Below, piece by piece: positions 9,443-16,607 of a DNA stretch of 39,738 bases. The translations under genes and the position numbers were made by a program. Position 1 is the first letter of the stretch. Each line of letters begins with the position of its first letter. Source of the stretch: an uncultured Desulfobacterales bacterium (lineage in GTDB: Bacteria > Desulfobacterota > Desulfobacteria > Desulfobacterales > JAFDCJ01); assembly GCA_945787595.1 (NCBI GenBank), contig CALZJV010000026.1, positions 1 to 39,738 on the forward strand. The letters run 5' to 3'. Below the pieces are notes generated by a model. It was given only the letters and a program-made list of their open reading frames with translations, did not search any database and was not told the origin of the DNA.

Positions 9443-9610
9443 TTAACGCGCCCGCCTACGAAACAAATTCTCAACCGAACAGATGGCCATAAAAGGTAAA
9501 TGGAGGATGAAATCAAGCATGATTCCCAGGGTAATCAAAATATAGACACCTGGAAGCTTTAAGATATAGAAAGGGAGTTTTTTCAAAAAAGTATCACTAA
9601 ATCGGGACAA
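9443..9610 (-). CDS. Possible 55-residue membrane peptide downstream of the PilZ gene
   Basis: This open frame of 55 codons runs from a TTG at 9610 to TAA at 9443; a second TTG start at 9586 is possible. The translation has a hydrophobic middle (YILKLPGVYILITLGIMLDF and LHLPFMAICSV) and a very basic end (FRRRAR), as in single-pass proteins with a positive cytoplasmic tail. It begins 22 bp after the PilZ stop codon, so it could be translated from the same message. There is no clear Shine-Dalgarno sequence and no ATG. The amino-acid pattern, not the start signal, is the reason to list it. Confidence 0.4.
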   Translation of the reverse strand: MSRFSDTFLKKLPFYILKLPGVYILITLGIMLDFILHLPFMAICSVENLFRRRAR

Positions 9611-9632
9611 ATTGATTTGTTATTTTGAGGAT

Positions 9633-9953
9633 CTACTTAATGGTGGTTTTATAGTATTTCACCCCGACGATGAATTCCTCGTTCTTATCAATGGATATTT
9701 TCCGGCACCACCGTACCTCTGCCCGATAGCCGTCGTAGATTTCAGCATCAATAGCATCCGGGGAAAAATCTTCCATCATAATGTATATATCGGATCCTGG
9801 CTCAATCGAATTGTGGGCCTCAAAGCACATGCCACCCTCGCAATAGTTATACATTTGGGCTTTTGAAAACTGGGCGGAATCCTGATAAGCGTATATGACC
9901 GGGGCTTTAAAATCGTATCGCTTATACTCCCTTTTCTCTTCATAACGCGTCAT
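9633..9953 (-). CDS. PilZ-domain protein (cyclic di-GMP receptor type)
   Basis: This 106-residue single PilZ domain carries the RxxxR motif in EKREYKRYDFKAPV near residues 7-13. The second binding motif, normally (D/N)xSxxG, appears as NYCEGGMCFE at about residues 37-46, with Cys in place of Ser. The domain's closing strands are AEVRWCRKI and FIVGVKYYK. Such stand-alone PilZ proteins bind cyclic di-GMP and change motility, secretion or polysaccharide output through a partner. AGGAGG lies five bases before the ATG, so translation should be strong. The Cys substitution may weaken binding but the RxxxR is intact. Confidence 0.85.
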   Translation of the reverse strand: MTRYEEKREYKRYDFKAPVIYAYQDSAQFSKAQMYNYCEGGMCFEAHNSIEPGSDIYIMMEDFSPDAIDAEIYDGYRAEVRWCRKISIDKNEEFIVGVKYYKTTIK

Positions 9954-10639
9954 CTATGCCTCCTGTCGCTGGGATTCGGTAGAACAGTTCCCGGTTTTAG
10001 ATTGAAATAGAGCAGGGAGTAGGTATTATCTGAAAATAAAATTACGCTTTGCGCCCCGATGATAAGAAGAAACCTGCGACAATGCGAAGTAACCGCTCAT
10101 AGCTAAATAAACTGCTTCTGGCTTAAAAACCGCCTTATATCTAATCAGGTATTATCATCTATAGTAAGGTTTCTGTCAAATAAAAATAATCCGGGCTGAG
10201 CGGTTCAACGTTCAGGGTTCCCGGTTGAAGAGCCCTAACCGGTGTATCCTAAGGGGATTTCACATCCATAGAAGCGGCAAGACTGTAGCATCCCATGTTT
10301 GATATAGGCCAATCCGGCCATCGCGATGAACATAAGCAATGTCATGGAATTACAACCTCTGAATCCGGAACCCTGAACCGGGCAACATCGGTTTAACTTA
10401 AGTTGAGCAAAAGAGGGCCGATATACAGTGTATGTGCAAAGCCAATGGCGACACCTCAATTGAAATGTTTCATGACGGTATCCTGTCTTCAGCGGAGCCG
10501 GGATATTGGCATGATGACATCACCCGTTAAAAGACTAAGCTCCAGCGGGCAGAGTCTGCGGTTCGTACAGGTTCAGGACTTAATGGCTTGATGATAAAAA
10601 AGATCAACTAACAAATCGGGATAAAAGGAGAAGTCTGAT
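9954..10639. other. Intergenic region of 686 bp
   Basis: I see no well-supported gene here. Around 10205-10250 and 10355-10390 there are short repeated fragments related to GGGTTC and CCGGTT (for example GGGTTCCCGGTT and CCTGAACCGGG). These match the kind of degenerate short repeat found elsewhere in the window. One weak small open frame (10235-10345, minus) is listed separately. Confidence 0.6.
10235..10345 (-). CDS. Possible 36-residue peptide
   Basis: A short minus-strand frame starts at ATG 10345 with AGAGGT nine bases upstream. The translation begins with a hydrophobic segment (MTLLMFIAMAGLAYI) and continues KHGMLQSCRFYGCEIPLG, with two cysteines four residues apart. It could be a tiny membrane peptide or part of a dispersed repeat, because the surrounding DNA carries repeat fragments. 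A longer frame reading from 10459 is not supported by a ribosome site. Support is thin. Confidence 0.25.
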   Translation of the reverse strand: MTLLMFIAMAGLAYIKHGMLQSCRFYGCEIPLGYTG

Positions 10640-11770
10640 ATGGGCACCAATAACATTCTTTTTTTGGAAAATCTGGAATGGTTTGATGAAACCGGCCAGG
10701 AACTGGTTCATCGTCTCCCGGAACAGGGATCGGGCGAAATCAAATACGGCGCCCAGTTGACCATCCGGGAAAGCCAGGCCGGCATATTTTATTATAAAGG
10801 CAAAGCGGTCGGGGCATTTGGCCCGGGTCGCCATACGCTAAAAACGGCAAACATCCCCTTGCTGACGAAAATAGCCAGTATACCCTGGGCTATGAAAAGT
10901 CCACTTCGAGCAGAGGTGTACTTCGTAAATCTGAAGGTTTTCACCAATCTGAAGTGGGGAACTCGTGATCCGGTAGCATTCAAGGATTCCGAGCTGGGTC
11001 TCATTCGATTGAGAGCATTTGGTGTTTTTAATCTTCAAGTCGTGCAGCCGGTCTTGTTTATTAACCGTCTGGTGGGAACCCAGGGTATGTATTCAACGGC
11101 GGAAATTGAAGAATATTTAAACCGGGTCATCGTCTCCAGATTTAACGATTTTATGGGAGAGACCATCGATTCAATCTTAAATCTGCCCTCCAAATATGAT
11201 GAGCTTTCAGAGGGCCTTGCCAAGCGTTTACATGAAGATTTCAGCCATTTCGGTATTAACCTGACCCATCTCTACACCAATGCCATCACACCTCCCCCCG
11301 AGGTTCAGCAGGCTATTGACGACAGAAGCCGCATGGGTGTTTTCGATGACATGAACAAGCTCATGCAGATGAAAAGCGCCATGGCCATGGAAAAGGCATC
11401 AGAAGCTGAGGGAGGCTCCGGTATGGGAATGGGCACCGGGATGGGACTCATGATGCCTGCGATGTTTGCCCAATATTTTGCTGGTGCACTGCCGCAGTCC
11501 GAGAAAAAGGAAGGTCAACAGGCCATTTCCTGCCCGGATTGTCACCATTCAATCCCAGCTGACGCTAAATTCTGTCCCCAATGCGGCCATCAGCAACTTG
11601 TGTTCAATCAATGTGCCGCCTGCAGCAAAAATCTCACGCCAAACGCCAAGTTTTGCTCACGCTGCGGACATGTTGTGGCAGAGAAAACTCGATCCAAATC
11701 CTGTGCCAGCTGTGGTAATGAAAATATGTCAGATTCCATCTACTGTAACGAATGCGGAGAAAAAATGTAA
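10640..11770 (+). CDS. SPFH-domain protein with C-terminal zinc ribbons (YdjI/'virion core protein'-like)
   Basis: This 376-residue protein has an SPFH (stomatin/prohibitin/flotillin) region at about residues 20-235, in the bacterial group often called virion-core-protein-like or YdjI. Key stretches are GRHTLKTANIPLLTKI and YFVNLKVFTNLKWGTRDPVAFKD. A Met/Gly-rich segment (about 255-280) leads into three zinc-binding CxxC pairs: CPDCHHSIPADAKFCPQCG, CAACSKNLTPNAKFCSRCG and CASCGNENMSDSIYCNECG. Members of this group sit at the membrane as oligomeric scaffolds and are linked to phage-shock or envelope stress. AAGGAG precedes the ATG. The stop codon TAA overlaps the ribosome site of the next gene, so the two are translationally coupled. 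Confidence 0.82.
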   Translation: MGTNNILFLENLEWFDETGQELVHRLPEQGSGEIKYGAQLTIRESQAGIFYYKGKAVGAFGPGRHTLKTANIPLLTKIASIPWAMKSPLRAEVYFVNLKVFTNLKWGTRDPVAFKDSELGLIRLRAFGVFNLQVVQPVLFINRLVGTQGMYSTAEIEEYLNRVIVSRFNDFMGETIDSILNLPSKYDELSEGLAKRLHEDFSHFGINLTHLYTNAITPPPEVQQAIDDRSRMGVFDDMNKLMQMKSAMAMEKASEAEGGSGMGMGTGMGLMMPAMFAQYFAGALPQSEKKEGQQAISCPDCHHSIPADAKFCPQCGHQQLVFNQCAACSKNLTPNAKFCSRCGHVVAEKTRSKSCASCGNENMSDSIYCNECGEKM

Positions 11771-11780
11771 GGAGTCGACG

Positions 11781-13007
11781 ATTAACTTTCTCATCGAACA
11801 TCAGTGCCCCCAGTGCGGGGCACCTGCTATTTTAGAGGAAACAGACCGCCTGTTTGCCTGTCAATACTGCCGGGTTAATTCGTATTTGATGGCAGATGAT
11901 TTTTTTCGGTACCTGCTGCCGCATCCACCTGCTGGTAACAAGGATATCGTATATTTCCCCTACTGGCGATTCAAGGGGATGCTCTTTTTCTGTGGACCGT
12001 CCGGCATACAGAATCGGTTTGTGGACGTTAGCCATCAGGCCATTGACGCACCCATTTTCCCAATTTCGGTCGGTGTGCGCAGTCAGGCAATGAAGCTTCG
12101 TTTTGCAACTGCTGACATGGATGGTAGATTTCTCAAACCCCAGCAGTCTTTTGATAAGTTTCTAAGCAAATTTCAAGAAAGATTCGGAAAATCCCTACCC
12201 AAGCCGATTTTGCACCAATCGAACATCGGAGAAACGCTCAGTCTGATCTATTCACCATTTTATCTGACAGATAAATTACATGATGCCATTCTCGACAAAC
12301 CTTTATCAGCGAAGCTGCCGGATAATTTCAATCTCGATGAGCTCAGCGGGGATCGTCCCCAATGGAACATCCGTTTTGTTTCCACCTTGTGTCCGAACTG
12401 TGGATGGAATCTGGAGGGTGAACGCGACGCATTGGTGCTGGGTTGCAAAAACTGCAATTCGACCTGGTACCCGGTGGGTAAAAAACTGAAAGAGTTAAAA
12501 TTTGCACAATTTCCGGACAAGGGAGACAGTACGATCTATCTACCCTTCTGGCGCATAAATGCCGAAATTTCAGGTATCAACCTTGATTCCTATGCCGACT
12601 TGATTGCGGTTGCCAATCTTCCCAGGGTTGTTCAAAGCGGCTGGGAAGACATCCCCTTTCGATATTGGATTCCGGCCTTTAAAGTTCGTCCGAAGGTATT
12701 TCTGCAGCTCGCAACCCAAACCACACTTTCCCAACCTCGTGAAAAACTAATATCCGAACTACCTGAGGCCAGGATTTATCCCACCACCTTACCCATCGAA
12801 GAAGCCGTTGAATGCCTAAAACTTACGTTGGCCGATTTTATGAAACCGCGTAGAACACTTATGGAGCGGCTCTGTGATATTCAGATTCATGCGAAAAGCT
12901 TTTCCCTCATATTCATGCCCTTTAATGAAGGGCACCATGAGTTCATTCAACCGGATTTTCAACTGACGATTAATAAAAACGTATTGGCGCTGTCAAAAAA
13001 TCTTTAA
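11781..13007 (+). CDS. Zinc-ribbon protein of unknown function, coupled to the SPFH gene
   Basis: About 408 residues. It opens with a CPQCG...CQYCR zinc ribbon (FLIEHQCPQCGAPAILEE, then FACQYCRV). A second ribbon lies in the middle (LCPNCGWNLEG...LGCKNCNSTWYPVG). Two similar 'YFPYWRFKG'/'YLPFWRINA' blocks suggest an internal duplication of a ribbon-plus-beta unit. There is no membrane segment. The frame is open back to 11466, but that part is the shadow of the SPFH zinc ribbons. The chosen start is an ATT at 11781, six bases after an AAGGAG that overlaps the previous stop codon. An ATG at 11718 with a poor ribosome site is the alternative. The function is unknown; context suggests it works with the SPFH scaffold. 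Confidence 0.68.
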   Translation: MNFLIEHQCPQCGAPAILEETDRLFACQYCRVNSYLMADDFFRYLLPHPPAGNKDIVYFPYWRFKGMLFFCGPSGIQNRFVDVSHQAIDAPIFPISVGVRSQAMKLRFATADMDGRFLKPQQSFDKFLSKFQERFGKSLPKPILHQSNIGETLSLIYSPFYLTDKLHDAILDKPLSAKLPDNFNLDELSGDRPQWNIRFVSTLCPNCGWNLEGERDALVLGCKNCNSTWYPVGKKLKELKFAQFPDKGDSTIYLPFWRINAEISGINLDSYADLIAVANLPRVVQSGWEDIPFRYWIPAFKVRPKVFLQLATQTTLSQPREKLISELPEARIYPTTLPIEEAVECLKLTLADFMKPRRTLMERLCDIQIHAKSFSLIFMPFNEGHHEFIQPDFQLTINKNVLALSKNL

Positions 13008-13060
13008 CCTTAGAACCCTCTGAACCTCTGAACCCGTTAGCGGTTAATGATTATCACCGC

Positions 13061-13089
13061 TTGACACGTCAATGGTTTTTAACTATCGT
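13061..13089 (+). promoter_or_regulatory. Possible promoter of xerD
   Basis: TTGACA (13061-13066), a 17-bp spacer and TATCGT (13084-13089) lie 41 bp before the preferred xerD start. The -35 hexamer is perfect; the -10 is a weak match. Just downstream is a small inverted repeat, ACGAG-CAA-CTCGT. Confidence 0.35.
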
Positions 13090-13129
13090 TTTACGAGCAA
13101 CTCGTATAATCACCCAAGGTTATTCTCAT

Positions 13130-14041
13130 ATGTTACCATCCCAAATGCCCCCGATGAATATTTTGATCGATCAATACCTGAATTATCTACTGGTCGAAAA
13201 GGGGCTTTCCAGATCTACTTTGGAATCTTACAGCCGAGATTTGGTCAGGTATCAGGAATTCATTCAAAACAGCGGTGCCCGGGGTATTTCTCAATCCGAT
13301 ACTGCATTGATTCTAAAACATATGATCGCACTGCGAAATGCCGGTTTGGGCGCTCGATCCAGAGCCAGGCACCTGGTGTCGCTAAGGGGCTTTTACCGCT
13401 TTGCAGTCCAGGAGAAACTACTCAAACATGATCCCGCCGCACTGGTTGATCTTCCCAAAACCAGCCTTAAACTTCCGGATGTCCTTTCGGTGGAGGAAGT
13501 CTCTCAGCTTTTGAGTACACCGGACCCCGCCAAGCCGACCGGTGCAAGAGACGCCGCCATGCTTGAACTTTTGTACGCTGCCGGCCTGAGAGTATCTGAA
13601 TTGGTCAATCTGAAATTACAGAATATTAATTTGGAAACCGGTTTTGTAAGAGTGTTCGGCAAAGGGTCAAAAGAACGGATCGTTCCCATTGGATTTCATG
13701 CCAAAGAAAAGGTCGAGTATTACCTGGAAAATGGGAGAAATACTCTTTTGAAGAATCAGATCAGTCCTTACATCTTTGTCGCTCGGGCGGCAAAACCTCT
13801 CACGCGCCAGGGTTTTTGGAAACTACTGCGGCGCTATGGCGACCTGACGCAATTGAACAAAAAAATAACACCCCACAGCTTGAGGCATTCGTTTGCAACC
13901 CACCTGCTTGAAGGCGGCGCCGACTTAAGGGCTGTTCAAGTAATGCTCGGGCATGTCGATATTTCAACGACCCAAATATATACCCATGTCACACGAAAGC
14001 ACCTCAAAGATTTGCATAAGCGCTTTCATCCAAGGGGATAA
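13130..14041 (+). CDS. xerD: Tyrosine recombinase XerD
   Basis: This roughly 302-residue site-specific recombinase resolves chromosome dimers at dif together with XerC. The N-terminal SAM-like core-binding domain begins NILIDQYLNYLLVEKGLS. The catalytic residues are all present: Arg154 (AAGLRVSEL), Lys178 (GKGSKER), His249 and Arg252 (HSLRHSFATH), His275 (LGHVDIS) and the nucleophile Tyr284 (QIYTHV). The frame is open from a TTG at 13061, but ATG 13130 has AAGG about ten bases upstream and gives the normal family length of about 300. The sequence fits XerD better than XerC. Nothing nearby suggests a phage or integron integrase. Confidence 0.88.
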   Translation: MLPSQMPPMNILIDQYLNYLLVEKGLSRSTLESYSRDLVRYQEFIQNSGARGISQSDTALILKHMIALRNAGLGARSRARHLVSLRGFYRFAVQEKLLKHDPAALVDLPKTSLKLPDVLSVEEVSQLLSTPDPAKPTGARDAAMLELLYAAGLRVSELVNLKLQNINLETGFVRVFGKGSKERIVPIGFHAKEKVEYYLENGRNTLLKNQISPYIFVARAAKPLTRQGFWKLLRRYGDLTQLNKKITPHSLRHSFATHLLEGGADLRAVQVMLGHVDISTTQIYTHVTRKHLKDLHKRFHPRG

Positions 14042-14104
14042 CCCCGAACCATGAATGAACGAACTGCTTGTAGCTGAGATGAGGTGGTGTATCCTATAAT
14101 TGCA

Positions 14105-14133
14105 TTGACACCAGCCGAATTTTCAGTTAAAGT
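14105..14133 (+). promoter_or_regulatory. Predicted sigma-70-type promoter of pfaD
   Basis: TTGACA (14105-14110), a 17-bp spacer and TAAAGT (14128-14133) lie about 70 bp before the pfaD start. Spacing is ideal and the -35 is perfect. The spacer region after it is AT-rich. Confidence 0.5.
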
Positions 14134-14202
14134 GGTTGTTTTAATTCAATATATCGAATACTAAAATAAATTTTCATTAAAAAATATCAGGAAATATGAA
14201 TT

Positions 14203-15855
14203 GTGCCTTCATTAAAAATGGATGCCAACCCCCTGGGCTGGTGGCAGCCCGCACAAGACCGGCCCGCAACCGGCGATCAGTCGCTATTAGACGCTATTAA
14301 TCGGGTCACCCATCCCCTTTTTCTGATCAATCATAGCGGCAAATTGGCCGTATCCCCGGAAGGCAATATAACCATTGGAAACCAAAAACCATCCGGGTCC
14401 GATGCGCTGCCGCTAATCGGTTATGCGCCGGCCTTGCATCCGAAGGATTTAGGCGATCCACAGTTCAAAGAGACTCATAACCTCCGCTATGCTTATGTGG
14501 TCGGCGCCATGGCCAATGGAATTACATCGGTTGAAATGGTCGAAAAAACCGGGCGAAATGGAATGATCGGTTTTTTTGGCGCGGCCGGGCTTTTGCCGGA
14601 TGAGATTGAGGCTGCCATCGACTTGCTCCAAGACCGCATGGGGTCTAGACCGTATGGTATAAACCTGATTCATAGCCCTACAGATCCGGAGCTTGAAGCA
14701 GCCACTGTGGACCTGTATATCAGGCGCGGGATTAAATTGATCAGCGCTTCGGCCTATCTGGATCTTACACTTCCTTTGGTCTATTATCGTGTCAACGGTA
14801 TCCACCGCGATAACAAGGGCGATGTTATTTGTCCCGGCAAGGTTGTTGCAAAGGTGTCACGGGTCGAGGTCGCCCGAAAATTTCTTTCACCGCCACCGGA
14901 AAAATTTTTAAAATTGCTGGTTGACAAAAATCTAATATCTTCTGAACAGGCGGCATTAGCCGCCCTGATTCCGATGGCGGATGATCTGACCGCCGAGGCA
15001 GATTCCGGGGGTCATACGGATAATCGTCCGGCCCTGACGCTTTTACCCACAATGCTGGCTCTGCGTGATGAAATCATGGCAAATTATAACTATGTGAATC
15101 CGGTACGTATCGGACTGGCCGGCGGTATTGCAACGCCGGAGTCATCCGCAGCCGCTTTTGCCATGGGAGCTGCCTTTGTGCTGACAGGATCGATTAACCA
15201 GGCATGCGTCGAATCCGGTACGTCGGATACGGTCCGCCAGATGCTGGCCGAAGCCGAACAAGCAGATGTCATCATGGCACCTTCAGCCGATATGTTCGAG
15301 CTTGGGGTTAAGGTTCAGGTGTTAAAACGCGGCACCATGTTTGCATTGCGGGCAGCCAAACTTTATGAGTTGTATTCCCGTTACGACAGTTATGCGGCGA
15401 TACCAATCAGCCAGCGTGAGATTCTTCAACGGGATATTTTCAGATGCAGCTTTCAGGAGGAATGGGAAAAAACAAAGAATTTTTTCGCGCAAAGGGACCC
15501 GAGACAAATACAGATTGCCGAAAATAAGCCCAAACATATGATGGCCCTCGTCTTTCGTTCCTATCTTGGCCGCTCTTCGAACTGGGCAAACAGCGGTGAT
15601 CCGTCAAGAAGAATCGACTATCAAATATGGTGCGGCCCGTCGATGGGGGCTTTTAACCAATGGGCGAAAGGCACATTTCTTGAAATACGCGAAAATCGCA
15701 AAACCGTCACGGTGGCAATGAATCTGATGTACGGTGCGGCTGTAGCCACCCGGATCAATTGGCTTCGTTACCAGGGAGTTGACCTGCCTCGCATGGCGGC
15801 GAAATTCTATCCGCTTGAATTATCAAAAATCATGGAATTGCTGGATGAATCGTAA
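14203..15855 (+). CDS. pfaD: PfaD-type enoyl reductase of polyunsaturated lipid synthase
   Basis: This 550-residue FMN-dependent TIM-barrel protein is related to 2-nitropropane dioxygenases. It is the trans-acting enoyl reductase of Pfa (omega-3 PUFA) synthases and equals Pfa1 of myxobacteria. Diagnostic stretches include NPLGWWQPAQDRPATGD at the start, VVGAMANGITSVEMVE and IGFFGAAGLLPDEIEAAID (the barrel's first strands), and IGLAGGIATPESSAAAFAMGAAFVLTGSINQA (phosphate-binding loop). The C-terminal cap contains FFAQRDPRQIQIAE and the conserved DYQIWCGPSMGAFNQW. Length matches the family (about 540). The start is a GTG with AGGA about ten bases upstream. It is the first gene of the pfa-ole locus, convergent with the regulator, whose stop codon is only 9 bp away. 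Confidence 0.92.
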   Translation: MPSLKMDANPLGWWQPAQDRPATGDQSLLDAINRVTHPLFLINHSGKLAVSPEGNITIGNQKPSGSDALPLIGYAPALHPKDLGDPQFKETHNLRYAYVVGAMANGITSVEMVEKTGRNGMIGFFGAAGLLPDEIEAAIDLLQDRMGSRPYGINLIHSPTDPELEAATVDLYIRRGIKLISASAYLDLTLPLVYYRVNGIHRDNKGDVICPGKVVAKVSRVEVARKFLSPPPEKFLKLLVDKNLISSEQAALAALIPMADDLTAEADSGGHTDNRPALTLLPTMLALRDEIMANYNYVNPVRIGLAGGIATPESSAAAFAMGAAFVLTGSINQACVESGTSDTVRQMLAEAEQADVIMAPSADMFELGVKVQVLKRGTMFALRAAKLYELYSRYDSYAAIPISQREILQRDIFRCSFQEEWEKTKNFFAQRDPRQIQIAENKPKHMMALVFRSYLGRSSNWANSGDPSRRIDYQIWCGPSMGAFNQWAKGTFLEIRENRKTVTVAMNLMYGAAVATRINWLRYQGVDLPRMAAKFYPLELSKIMELLDES

Positions 15856-15864
15856 TGGCTGCAC

Positions 15865-16428
15865 TCAGTCCTGGAGATGATTTAAAAACCTTTTTCGGAA
15901 CTCGCTTATGTTTAAAACACGATAGCTAACAGAATTCATTCGGGGGGATTCACTTTCTTTTGGGCCGATGGATGATTCAATAAAATGCTCCTGTCGCACC
16001 CGCACTCCGTGAAGATTGATGGAATCAACTGAGACAATGCCTCTATCCCAATATGACAAACCGTGATCGTTGTCATAGCGCACCGCGCGACTACTGATGG
16101 TGAGTTGATAATAAATAACCTCTGTCGTTGATTTTTTCGCTGAGTCTGAACTCTTGGAAAAGTAAAAATAAAAATCATGATCCACCAGCCATTGATGCAA
16201 ATCGACCAGAATCTGTTTTGCCTCTGGAATTGAAAATTTCAGATCTCCCACCAGATGACCTCCGAGGGCCACTGTAAATGCCTCATCAGGATTGTACTGA
16301 CGCGCATAACCCGACTGTAATCCCCCCAGAGGGTCGGGCGCTAAAAACTCGCGGGACCAGCGTTTCCATCTGGCAAGATTGACACTGAATTTTTTGGACA
16401 GCTCTTTGTTGGTGTAAAATTTGATCAT
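15865..16428 (-). CDS. MerR-like transcriptional regulator inside the pfa cluster
   Basis: This 187-residue protein has an N-terminal MerR-like winged helix-turn-helix (MIKFYTNKELSKKFSV..RWKRWSREFLAPDP, then ARQYNPDEAFTVALGGHLV and SIPEAKQILVDL, about residues 1-80). The C-terminal half is unrecognised and may bind a ligand or form a dimer. Its position between pfaD and pfaA, divergent from pfaA, makes it the likely pathway regulator. The inverted repeat at 16468-16491 overlaps its own predicted upstream region, so autoregulation is plausible. It lacks the long coiled coil usual for MerR. Homology to the known gammaproteobacterial PfaR cannot be claimed. Confidence 0.72.
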   Translation of the reverse strand: MIKFYTNKELSKKFSVNLARWKRWSREFLAPDPLGGLQSGYARQYNPDEAFTVALGGHLVGDLKFSIPEAKQILVDLHQWLVDHDFYFYFSKSSDSAKKSTTEVIYYQLTISSRAVRYDNDHGLSYWDRGIVSVDSINLHGVRVRQEHFIESSIGPKESESPRMNSVSYRVLNISEFRKRFLNHLQD

Positions 16429-16467
16429 GGTATCTGTTTTGGTATTAAATTTATGAAGTAGTTATTA

Positions 16468-16491
16468 AGTTGTTATATTAACATATCAACT
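16468..16491. promoter_or_regulatory. Candidate operator between regulator gene and pfaA
   Basis: An imperfect inverted repeat has outer arms AGTTG (16468-16472) and CAACT (16487-16491), with inner TTATAT/ATAT symmetry. It lies in the divergent regulator-pfaA spacer, 21 bp before the pfaA -35 box. It is a natural target for the MerR-like protein encoded next to it. This is inference from position and symmetry. Confidence 0.4.
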
Positions 16492-16512
16492 AATTATTTT
16501 TAAATCAACCTC

Positions 16513-16541
16513 TTGAAAATATCTCTCATTAGCACTATAGT
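16513..16541 (+). promoter_or_regulatory. Predicted sigma-70-type promoter of pfaA
   Basis: TTGAAA (16513-16518), a 17-bp spacer and TATAGT (16536-16541) give one mismatch from consensus in each box. The site lies 66 bp before the pfaA ATG, within an AT-rich divergent spacer. Confidence 0.6.
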
Positions 16542-16607
16542 AATAAGTTAAAGTTCTCCTGCCAGTTTTCCCAGACAAGAAGCCGGCCGGGAAAGGACCA
16601 ACTGCGA

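Noticed and set aside
11466..11780. Upstream extension of the zinc-ribbon gene
   Set aside because: It is the out-of-frame reading of the SPFH C-terminal zinc ribbons; the Cys-rich DNA gives a Ser/Pro/Arg-rich peptide without family features.
13130..14041. Phage or integron integrase marking a genomic island
   Set aside because: Length, motifs and lack of att-like repeats or phage genes fit the housekeeping XerD. The tRNA-Arg is 4 kb away with no repeated 3' end seen.
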